Positions 42,973 to 52,984 of a stretch of DNA of 64,000 nt are shown in pieces. Every line of letters starts with the position of its first letter. Positions within the stretch are counted from its first letter, which is position 1. Below the pieces are notes generated by a model. That model had not been told where the DNA came from, ran no database searches, and saw only the letters and a program-made list of their open reading frames with translations. The DNA comes from Pseudorasbora parva (taxonomy: Eukaryota > Chordata > Actinopteri > Cypriniformes > Gobionidae): the NCBI RefSeq assembly GCF_024679245.1, contig NC_090186.1, forward strand, positions 41,507,569 through 41,571,568. Direction: 5' to 3'. The position numbers and the translations under genes were made by a program.

Positions 42973-43470
42973 TTTAAATCTAATACAACACATACATATG
43001 AATAGATAAAGACATAAACTGTGTGACGTATATATTTTTCAAGTCTGCACTACAAGTCAAATGTTGAGACACACTCAATTGCTAACCAAATCAATTACGT
43101 TATTATCTTTAGTTTGAGGTTAGTCACTCGTACACAGTAAACAAGAAAACAGTGTTCATTCATTTACAATGAAGAAAACATAATATAAATGCAATATGAA
43201 CAGACCTTTCGTGTGAGAATATTAAAAACCAGCTGTAAAGTTCAAGTAATAATTCGTTTGCAGTTAACGCTAACCGTTAGCAGGCGTCCTGTAACCATGG
43301 TGACGAGACTCAGCTCGTGACGTCAGAGGTTACAGCGCGCGTCACGATCTACGCGACTCGCGACACACGGCGTTGAGACGTCGCGGATGCTTTAGCGGGT
43401 TATCGAAGTTTAAAAACTTAAATAATCACGTAAAGGTTTCTTATACTCAAGTGACAGGAGCGTAATAATC
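42973..43470. promoter_or_regulatory. shared bidirectional promoter of cfap61 and crnkl1
   Basis: Only 498 bp separate the two divergent start codons. The part 43260-43400 is CpG-rich (several GCGCG, ACGCG) in otherwise AT-rich DNA. It contains an RFX X-box-like GTAACCATGGTGAC at 43291-43304 and a full CRE, TGACGTCA, at 43318-43325. No TATA box is evident. A CpG-type head-to-head promoter fits a housekeeping splicing gene paired with a ciliary gene. Confidence 0.75.
43291..43304 (-). promoter_or_regulatory. RFX X-box-like site
   Basis: GTAACC-AT-GGTGAC (minus strand GTCACC-AT-GGTTAC) has the inverted half-site arrangement of the X-box bound by RFX factors, which drive ciliary genes. It lies about 320 bp upstream of the cfap61 start codon. 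Confidence 0.6.
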
Positions 43471-46400
43471 ATGGCGTCCACGGCGGCGGGTAAACAGAGG
43501 ATCCCGAAAGTGGCGAAGGTAACAGATAATGTTTTGCGAGTTAGCATTAGCATGTAAACAACGTGAAGTTCTTGTGTTGTGTTCCTCTGTGAACAACTGC
43601 TGTATCATATTTTGAGGTGGAGTTAAATGTTGTCTAAACGTGTATTCGTTGTGCGTTATGTGTTCAGGTGAAGAATAAAGCCCCTGCAGAGGTGCAAATC
43701 ACCGCAGAGCAGCTGCTCCGAGAGGCGAAAGAGAGAGAGCTAGAGCTGCTGCCTCCTCCACCCAAACAGAAGATCACAGACAAGGAAGAGCTCAACGACT
43801 ATAAACTGAGGAAGAGAAAGGTATGAGCGAGCGCTGTATGTGTATATGATCACGACATTACTTGCAAAAATACATCATGCTATCTAAAGGTAGTACCATG
43901 GTATTTGATGTATACCATAGTGCTGTATGCTTACTATTTACATGTACAATGATATTGACATTTGCCAGAACATGGTATTACCATAGTACATGTCCAGAAA
44001 ACATGGTTTTGTCAAGGCATGTGCCTCAAAAAGCAATGAATTAGCATGGTATAGAACATGATATTGTCATGTTTCATGGTTTAAAAACATGACATTACTA
44101 TAGTAGGTGTTTTCATGATATGTGCCTTTAAAAGCATATCATTAGGAAGGTGCCTGACATAGAACAGGATATTGCCATGGTTCATGGTCTAAAAACATAA
44201 TATTACCATGGAACATACCCAGAAAACATTGATGTTGTCAAAGTATGTGCTCCAATAAGCATATTAGTGCAAATAGTGTTAGCCAGGTGCATGCCATAAA
44301 ACATTAAAATTGCATTGTACATTTCCAGAAAAATATGATATTACCTCATGTCCAAAAGCAATGTTATTATCATATAGAAAAACATGACTTGCCATGGTTC
44401 ATGATCTAGTCATATATATTTATATAAAACAATGAAGTTAATTCATTTTCTCAACACAGGGGTTTGAAGACAACATCAGGAAGAACAGAACTGTCATCAG
44501 CAACTGGATCAAGTACGCACAATGGGAGGAGAGCCTGCAAGAGGTCCAGAGGTGAGTTTCTGTTCAGCTCTTACTGTTTGAATTGTGGACATGGGGTGAT
44601 TTCCGTAACTGTTTTTTATTTATTTATTGTCCTTAGAGCTCGCTCCATCTACGAGCGTGCGCTCGACGTGGATCACCGCAATATTACGCTGTGGCTGAAG
44701 TATGCAGAGATGGAGATGAAGAACCGGCAGGTGAATCACTCTCGCAACATCTGGGACCGAGCCATCACAATCCTGCCCCGTGTGAATCAGTTCTGGTACG
44801 TCATGATCATATTAGGGTTGTTACGGTACCAAAATTACAGGTTCTTAGTACCAATTTTGTTACCATAGCATAAACTGTTAGAACCATTTTCTTTCTTTCT
44901 TAAAATGTAATTAAATTACTTTATTATTTATAATGCATGTGTGCATGTAGCCTTGAAATAGTAATAAGGAAACATTGTTTATTAAAAGATCAAGTGATAA
45001 ATTTGGAATAAAATTGACAAAGAAATGCATATGTTATGTGCAAGGTCTATTAGTTTGCATTTACAAAGAAAAGGATTCGCGACTGCAGAACTTTAAAGCA
45101 TGTGGTGAGAACTATAATCGGCCATTGTGTTCATGCACTCAACAGATCTGTCTGTCATTGGCTACAATAACCAACACTTCAAAAAATGTGTTGTAAATGG
45201 AAACCTTTGGTGCTCATTGCAGAGCATTCTTTTTAAATACACAAAGCATTACAAGCATTTGTTCCTATCAGTGTTGCCTATCAGTGAGCTACCAAATATA
45301 CCCATCATACCATATCATCATGTTTACAATCTCTGTAGCTACTTGGTTACAAAGTACAGATTACTTTTGGTTACTTTTGACTACCCTAGATTATATAGAC
45401 AGTAATGTATTCAGACAAAGATACTCCAGTTTTTTCTTCTTGTGACTCATATGTTTATGCACCAGGTACAAGTACACCTATATGGAGGAGATGCTGGGGA
45501 ACGTTGCCGGCTGCAGGCAGGTGTTTGAGCGCTGGATGGAGTGGGAGCCGGAGGAACAGGCCTGGCATTCTTATATTAACTTTGAGCTGCGCTATAAGGA
45601 GGTGGACAAGGCCCGCAGCATCTATGAGAGCTATATCCTTTCATGAATGATCGGTTTTACTCTGAAATATTATATTCAACTTTATCTGGCGATATACAGT
45701 ACATTCACATAAAGCAATATATACAGCAAATATCAATGGCTTGCTTTATTTTGTTGCGAAATGTAACTATATAATCCAGCTCTTTGTATAAAGTTGGATA
45801 TTTATAAGTTTTTCCAGCTTTATTCGCATAAAAACAGTAAATTCATGTAGTGCAAAATACGCTGTTCTATATAACATCTCAGCTGTTTGATTGCTTTTAT
45901 CATTGCAAAATGTAAACTCTGCTATCACCCAGCTCTAATCTGCTAAATGCATCTATAAGTCGTGAAGATATTAATATATTATTGAGAATGGCATCATACA
46001 TTTACATATTACATATCTATAAATATAAAAAAAATATTCATTTGAGATTGAATGGCTGTTACATAAAAAAATTAGTTATATTCCTTAACAGCAGAGCACT
46101 CGTGATGGTCCATCCTGAAGTGAAGAACTGGATCAAGTACGCTAACTTTGAAGAGAAGCACGGCTACATCGCTCTCGGGAGGAAAGTGTTTGAGAGAGCC
46201 GTGGAGTTTTTTGGAGAGGATCACATCAGCGAGAGCCTCTACGTGGCTTTTGCCAGATTTGAGGAGAAGCAGAAAGAGGTATGATGTCCCGTGTTCGTGT
46301 CATCCAATGAACAAGATGTTCCCTGTTCACATGTGACCATTCGCTTTGTGTCTTTCAGTTTGAGAGAGTTCGCATTATCTATAAATACGCTTTGGACCGA

Positions 46401-49400
46401 ATCCCCAAGCAACAGGCCCAGGAGCTGTTTAAGAACTACACCGTGTTTGAGAAGAGGTTTGGAGACAGGAGAGGAATCGAAGACGTGATCGTCAGCAAAA
46501 GGAGGTTTCAGTATGAAGAGGAAGTCAAGGTGGGCAAAACATGCATAGATTTATTATAATTATATAAACGCCTGGTCAAGACTCACGTTTTAAGTGAATA
46601 TACTAAAGCCCTTAAAATCCCACGTGAAAAGTAAAGACATTAATAAAGAATGTACTACTGTTAAATAATTTTGAAATGCATGTTATTTAACTATTTAATT
46701 ATTAGTATTATTTGTAATGTTTTAATATATTATGACAATATTAATTAAATGTTTACATTTATGAGATTATTCTGCATAGTACAATGTGTATGAATGCTTT
46801 GCAAACATTTTTAGTTTTTTCTTTGTGATTAAATTACTTCATATGTATATGAATCTTACACTGTAAGTGACAACAAATAAATTGTAATTATTTATGACTA
46901 CAAAACCTCAAAATTTCATAATGCTGACAGTCTTGGTCTAGATTTTAATAAAAACATCAATATGACTTGGAAAGAATCTTTGCTAAACCAGTTTGTAGTT
47001 TTGCCTAAATGCAAAGCATCAGTTTCTTGCTTAAAGGGGGGGTGAAACACTCAGTTTCAGTCAATCTCATGTCAATCTTGAGTACCTATAGAGTAGTATT
47101 GCATCCTTCATATCTCCGAAAAGTCTTTAGTTTTATCATATTTATAAAAGAAATATGGGCTGTACCGAGTCTTTCCGGAAAAAAACGAGCGCCTGGAGGC
47201 GTATCGTGTGGGCGGAGCTAAAGAATGACAAGCGCGCAAAGCGGTGACGTCCTCAAGCGTGGAGAAACCCATCTATCTCAGCTAATACAGATAATGATCC
47301 ACAATCAAATCTGAGGCTGAAATAAATTGAACAGGAGAAACGGCAACATCAGGATGTCCGTCTCTGTGGTATGTACTGTATTTAGGGGCCTTTGTGTAAA
47401 ATTTTTTACAGTCTATGGTCTTTACGCGCAGTTTATGAGGACATGATTTGGTTTATGGACTATTGTATGTGACTAACGTTAGACCTTAGAGGTAGCAAGC
47501 AAAACGGTTTTGCACGTCAGAGTCAGTGTAACAGAACAACAATGGAGTAACCGTTAGCGCATTTGAATGACGAAGCACGCGATCGTATCGTTTACTGATG
47601 TTTACTCATGCGACGGTAGCCAATAGCAGAGACATTTGAAGTTGATTTACTCACCGGCATCTTCCAAAGTAGGACCGCTCTGTCAAAAACACACTTCTTT
47701 GGTATGATTTGGTGAAGTCCTGTGACAGCAGTGACCGTGGAAATCCACTTTGCGACGCGACTGAAGCGATGCCTTGAAGCTTCCCGTCATTTCTGCGTTC
47801 AAATCGGTTCAAATGCAGTGCTGCCTTCCCGCAATGCTGTGCTGAAGCGTTGAAGTCGCTCGACGTCACCCATAGGAATAAAGTGGAGCGCGGCGCGTCA
47901 TAAGTGTTCACGGACGACTGGATCTGCACCTGAGAGACTGTTTACAGCGTGCATTTCCTCTCTCTCCCTCTAGTTACGCGCGCGCGCACCCTACCGGGAT
48001 AAGAGCACGTACGGCCCATACAAGGACCTTCCGATCTATTTAACGTCAAGTAGACCCATACTCGAAAAAAACTCGCCGAAACTTGTGAGAAACCGGAAGG
48101 AGTATTTTTAACACAGAAATACTCCATCAAACGTCCAACATTAGTTTTTGAAACTTTGTCTATGTTTAGGATGGGAATCCAAGTCTTTAAAGGTGTAAAA
48201 AGCTCAGTATGCATGAAACAGCATTTCACCCCCCCTTCAATGACACGGTGTTGTAATTAACATAATTTCCTCCTGTATAGGCCAACCCCCATAATTATGA
48301 TGCTTGGTTTGATTACCTGCGCCTCGTGGAGAGTGACGCCGATCCGGACACGGTTAGAGAGGTGTATGAGAGAGCGATAGCCAACATGCCCCCCATTCAA
48401 GAGAAGAGACACTGGAGACGCTACATCTACCTGTGGATTAACTATGCTCTCTATGAGGAGCTGGAGGTCAAGGTATGAAGCATTCAGCGATCAGTAAAGC
48501 CTAGTGATTACATGTACATGTTTTGGGTTTGATGGAATACATTTTGTTTAGGATCCTGAGAGAACGAGGCAGGTGTACCAGGCATGTCTGGAGGTTATAC
48601 CACACAAAAAGGTAAAATTATCATTGTCTTAATGGTGGTAAAAACATTATTTACACAACCTTATGTAATTTGTGGTGAAATAATCCTTAATCCTTTGTGG
48701 AGAATTTGCTACAATTTCAACAGCTGAAAAAGGACAATGTCGTGCTTGACGGTTTATTTGTTCTGTGAAAAGGATTTTATGTTATGCTGTAGCTACCACG
48801 TCTAAGTTTGACTATTTTTGATAGTTTTCTAACTATACATGTTTTTTTATTCTCAGTTTACATTTGCCAAGATTTGGCTCTTATATGGGCAGTTTGAAAT
48901 CCGACAAAAAAACCTCCAGAATGCTAGACGAGGCATGGTAAGTGTTTCAATCTAAGGCCCTGTCCACACGAACACGGGTATTTTCAAAACCGCAGCTTTT
49001 TCTACGCGGTTTGGCTGTTCGTCCACACGCAAACGCTGTATCCGGTTACTAAAACCGGACTTTTTTGAAAACTCCGGCCAGGGTGAAGATTTTTAGAAAC
49101 TCCGGTTACAGCGTTGTCGTGTAGATGGTGAAACCGGAGATTTCGGCTTTTTAAATTGAAGTGCGCGCCGTTTTTTCCTTTGTGTGATATCAGATTTTCC
49201 ACATCTCCTTTTGATTTACGTGAGTCGATTCTATGCGGTGGACTCCACTAACAGCGCTTATCACACGTATATAGATACATGTTCAGTTATGCAATAATGC
49301 AATAATACAAAATAGTAAAGCAAGTGTGTAAAGCTATTACAGTCCACTTCGGCCCTGCACCTGTGTATACGGTTACCTGTTACTGAGTCCAAAGCAAAGG

Positions 49401-51751
49401 AACTTGTAGGAAGTGTTTCACTTGAGCCCATGGCATCCCTCAGTCAGTGCAATGTGCATCGGTGCAGTGAATGGGACCCACATGGAAATCAGGCAGCCAA
49501 TCATAGCATAGTTTTGCGTTCTCATGTGGACAGAATTTTTTTTAAAACCGTGCTTGTGTGGACGCGATTGTTTTTTAAAACGGAGGAGGAAAAACTCCGG
49601 TAATAAAAATACCCGTGTACGTGTGGACTAGGCCTAACACTGCTTTATACACTTTTACACCACTGTTCAGCAAGTGCGCATGCAATTGATGAAAAGTAAC
49701 ATTTATAATATTAGAATAGATACAAACTTTTGAATGGTTTAAGTTCAAGTTTATTATAAGGTAGTGTATGACCTCTGTCCTATCAGGGCACAGCCATCGG
49801 AAAGTGTCCCAAAAACAAACTGTTTAAAGGCTACATCGAGTTGGAGCTACAGTTGAGGGAGTTTGACCGCTGCAGGAAGCTCTACGAGAAGTACCTGGAG
49901 TTCAGTCCAGAGAACTGCACCACATGGATCAAGTTTGCTGAGCTGGAGACAATCCTGGGAGACACAGAACGGGCCAGAGCTATATTTGAACTGGCCATTG
50001 GACAACCACGATTGGACATGCCAGAGGTCAGAACTTAATGTATCTCTCTTTTCACAGTCATTGGTTCCTTCTAGGTTGTGTTAAAGTTTAATGGGCTTGT
50101 TCACCCAAAATTGAATTTACTCATCCTAGCTGTATATGACTTTTCTTCTTTGAGTCAAACACAATCAGATTTTAAAATTTAAAACAATCCTGGCTCTTCC
50201 AAGCTTTATAATGGAAGTGAATGGTAACAGATTTTGAAGCTCATTATAAAACTTGAAAGAGCCAGGATGTTTTTTTTAATATAACCCAGATTGTGTTTGG
50301 CTGAAGAAAGTCATATACACCTAGGATGGCTTGATTTTTGGGAGAACTATCCCTTAAATCATGTTCAAATATAAGTATCAAAAATATGATCCATCAGGCT
50401 TTTTAAGGAAGGTTTATTTATTCATCTCTCAATCATCATTCTATTTATTGTAAATATGTGTTTTGAAACTGCAGATCTTTGATCATAAACTAAGTTTTTA
50501 AATATTATCTTATTAAGACGTATTATTGGGAGATATCTATATCACTTTAAATCAAACAATTTATGTGATTTAAGCTAAAGTAGTTTCTTTTAAAGAAAAC
50601 GTAAAAGCTATCAGAATTTTTATCTTTTTGGGCATGTAAATTTCAGCATCTGCACCAAATAAAAATTTTTGATCAGTTTAGAAGTCTAAATAAAATTTAA
50701 GATGTTTTTCCCTCTAGTATGAACTCCTTATTCTCTCTATATGAGCCATAAAATCCTGATATATCAAATATGTTACTCAACATAAAACGCATGCTTTTTC
50801 CCCCCCCACTGTGTTGTTTACATCAGGTGCTGTGGAAGTCATACATCGACTTTGAGATCGAGCAAGAAGAATACGATAACACACGAGGACTGTACAAGAG
50901 ACTGTTACAGCGTACTCAACATGTCAAAGTGAGCAATCAAAATAATGGAAACACAGCATGCTCATTTTAAATATCAATCTGGCTCATTTGCTTTCAATCT
51001 CGTTGTATTGTAGGTCTGGATCAGCTATGCCCAGTTTGAGATGTCCATTGACAGCGATGACCGCATACAGCGGTGCAGACAGATCTACGAAGAGGCCAAT
51101 AAGAGTATGCACGGCTGTGAGGAGAAGGAGGAGCGTCTGATGCTGCTGGAGTCCTGGAGAGACTTTGAGGAGGAGTTCGGATCGTTCGCCAACAAGGACA
51201 GAGTCCACAAACTCCTGCCTGAGAAGGTGAAGAAGAGGAGGAAGCTCACAGCAGAGGACGGGGTGAGAGTCTTTTCGTGTCAATTTTGTGGGTGTTTTTA
51301 TTCTTGCATCAAATAGTCATAACTAACACTGTCGATGGTTTATTAGTCGGATGCAGGTTGGGAAGAATATTACGACTACATCTTCCCAGAGGATGCTGCC
51401 AATCAGCCCAACCTCAAACTGCTGGCCATGGCCAAGATGTGGAAGAAACAGCAGCAGCAGGAGGATGAGGAAGAGCAGGAAGAAGATGATGATGATGATG
51501 AAGAACAACAACAGCAGGTTCCTGAAGGAAAGGAACCACAGGAGACCTCAGAACCAGAGGAGCAGGAACCTGCGGCCCACAGGGAGCAGAAGGAAAATGA
51601 CTGTGACGATCGTGATGATGATGATGAGAGTAGTAGCAGCAGTAGTAGTAGCAGCAGCAGCAGCAGCGACAGTGACGGTGAGAGTGATAAAGACCACCCA
51701 GATGACAAAGATAAGACCGAACAAACAAAGGCGGATGCAGAAAAACAGTGA
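43471..51751 (+). CDS. crnkl1: crooked neck pre-mRNA splicing factor 1
   Basis: 14 exons join in phase to 765 residues: 43471-43518, 43668-43820, 44460-44551, 44637-44795, 45466-45632, 46100-46278, 46359-46529, 48281-48472, 48552-48611, 48857-48937, 49787-50026, 50827-50928, 51014-51262, 51347-51751. The product is built of HAT (half-a-TPR) repeats, visible as recurring W-x-x-Y-A-x-x-E and A-R-x-I-Y-E-R-A patterns ([37 protein letters not shown]). It is the Crooked neck/Clf1 scaffold of the Prp19-associated spliceosome core and acts in the nucleus. The C-terminus (from about residue 660) is an Asp/Glu-rich then poly-Ser tail. The intron 45633-46099 is of AT-AC, U12 type; all others are GT-AG. 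The start [16 protein letters not shown] lies in a good context just after the CpG island. A TTAA-type transposon fills intron 46530-48280. Confidence 0.97.
43866..44415. repeat. degenerate CATGGTA-type repeats in crnkl1 intron
   Basis: The intron consists largely of loosely repeated units built from ACATGGTATTACCATAG, CATGTCCAGAAAACATGG and GGTTCATGGTCTAAAAACA motifs. Many of them are self-complementary around CCATGG. Unit length is irregular (about 50-130 bp). Confidence 0.7.
45633..46099 (+). other. crnkl1: U12-type AT-AC intron of crnkl1
   Basis: The intron begins ATATCCTTT, the exact minor-spliceosome 5' splice consensus. A perfect U12 branch-point element TTCCTTAAC lies at 46081-46089, and the intron ends in AC at 46098-46099, about 11 nt after the branch A. 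Splicing AGCT to TCGTG gives ...[17 protein letters not shown], in phase and matching the known CRNKL1 sequence at this point. No GT-AG alternative gives that join. Confidence 0.93.
47035..48236 (-). mobile_element. TTAA-type element, copy 3, in crnkl1 intron
   Basis: Flanked by TTAA (47031-47034) and TCAA (48237-48240). The left terminus AGGGGGGGTGAAACACTCAG equals the right end of copy 1. The right end (inverted) AGGGGGGGTGAAATGCTGTT equals its left end, so it is in the opposite orientation. No THAP frame is preserved; the interior is largely unrelated to copy 1. It looks like a non-autonomous relative mobilised by the same enzyme. Confidence 0.7.
48956..49634. mobile_element. Harbinger-type MITE with TAA target duplication
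   Basis: The left end GGCCCTGTCCACACGAACAC and, inverted, the right end GGCCTAGTCCACACGTACAC both continue with GGGTATTTT. TAA is duplicated at 48953-48955 and 49635-49637. About 680 bp, no transposase. It lies in a crnkl1 intron. The 3-bp TWA duplication is characteristic of PIF/Harbinger elements. Confidence 0.8.
50090..50357. mobile_element. MITE of the 'GTTCACCCAAAA' family
   Basis: The ends GGGCTTGTTCACCCAAAATT and (inverted) AAGGGATAGTTCTCCCAAAA are long inverted repeats, continued by CTCATCCTAGCTGTATATGACTT-type arms. It lies in a crnkl1 intron. It has no coding capacity. Confidence 0.8.
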
Positions 51752-51809
51752 ACTGGCGTGGTTGGAAGTTAACATATTATTTGACTCTTTGTCATTTCTT
51801 TTGTAACAA

Positions 51810-51815
51810 AATAAA
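51810..51815 (+). terminator. crnkl1: poly(A) signal of crnkl1
   Basis: AATAAA 59 bp after the crnkl1 stop codon, followed by a T-rich stretch. A short 3' UTR is expected. Confidence 0.8.
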
Positions 51816-52186
51816 GGTGCGAACCAAATATACTTGTGCCGATCATTGTTTTTATTTGATAAAAAAGTAAAACCAGTTCACTTTAAAGTCGTGGAATACA
51901 TTTTTTTTCTGCAAATGCATATTATAGATCTTATTGTGAGCAATGAATCCATGCATGATTCATTTTGACATGTTTGAACTCTTTGAATTTTTAATCAAAA
52001 TGTCATAAATTGATCTTTCGGTGAAACAACAGACAATCTGTTATGCTTGGATGTGCATCATCACAATACAGAAGATCTGTCACTACTTCCGTTTCTTTGC
52101 GACTTTAAATTGGCATCCTTGAGCTGATTTGCAATCACAAGCATCGCTTACGACGTAGTTGAATAATCAGAGCGAATCATGACAAA

Positions 52187-52397
52187 CGTTCATGCAATTA
52201 TATTATCCATGATTATGTGCTAAGTATTTTAATCCAGAGTACTGAAGCTTTGCATGGATATATATATATATATCCATGCAAAGCTTCAGTACTCTGGATT
52301 CTGTCTCTGCATTCTTGAATTAGTTATTAAAGTGTATATTCACATTAAAATACTTAGCACATCATCATGGATAATATAATTGAATGAACATTTGTCT
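52187..52397. repeat. large inverted repeat between crnkl1 and naa20
   Basis: The core TCCAGAGTACTGAAGCTTTG / CAAAGCTTCAGTACTCTGGA pairs perfectly around an (AT)n loop at about 52258-52272. The outer arms AATTATATTATCCATGATTA (left) and TCATCATGGATAATATAATT (right), with GTGCTAAGTATTTTAAT on the left and ATTAAAATACTTAGCAC on the right, also pair. The right arm carries an extra stretch of about 45 bp near 52301-52345. Confidence 0.9.
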
Positions 52398-52863
52398 ATG
52401 TATATATATATATATATATAGGATAAAGTTTATTTATCTCCATAAAGTCTTCCCTTGTTTTATTTTGACTGTCTTTTCAGTTACAGGGAAAATTAGAAAA
52501 TTTTGGTTGCATTTTATTTTACTGTATGTTTTCAGTGTACTTTCCTAAAAAGTACTGGGTAATGTAAGGTAACTACAGGGGTTAAGGTTAGATTTAGGGG
52601 TAGGTTCAGAGTAAGTACCTAGTTATTACTATAATAAGTACATCGTATGTATATGCATAGCAGGATTGTAAAATAAAGTGATACCGAAAGTTCAGTGACA
52701 ACCATTGAGGAAATCATAGGCAAAATAGTAAATGGCTCTGACTGGTACAGTTTCCAGTAGAACTTAAACAAAACCTTTATATTTTGTTTCTAAAAGACAA
52801 AACAGCCAAGCTTTCATGTTTTTATTTCATGTAACTACAGTTCCAATGTCCTTTAATTTCAGC

Positions 52864-52869
52864 TTTATT
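52864..52869 (-). terminator. naa20: candidate poly(A) signal of naa20
   Basis: AATAAA on the minus strand, about 115 bp downstream of the naa20 stop codon. Confidence 0.6.
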
Positions 52870-52984
52870 AACCCAATAGAAAACAACTCAAAGAATCTGT
52901 TCAAAGCAGTGACTCTCTGACATTTCAAATCAGCAAATGTTTCCCAGTTGGCTTTTGGTCATTTCAGAGAGCCACATATTAGTG

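Noticed and set aside
45982..46099. Frame running into crnkl1 exon from [10 protein letters not shown], or a U2 acceptor at 46090-46091
   Set aside because: This is the AT-rich intron end; using the nearby AG breaks the known protein sequence, whereas AT-AC splicing restores it.
47651..47929. 92-codon minus-strand frame inside the TTAA element
   Set aside because: No recognisable domain, and not shared with the other copies of the element.
51323..51775. Ser/His/Val-rich antisense frames over the last crnkl1 exon
   Set aside because: They are reverse readings of the GAT/AGC trinucleotide tracts.
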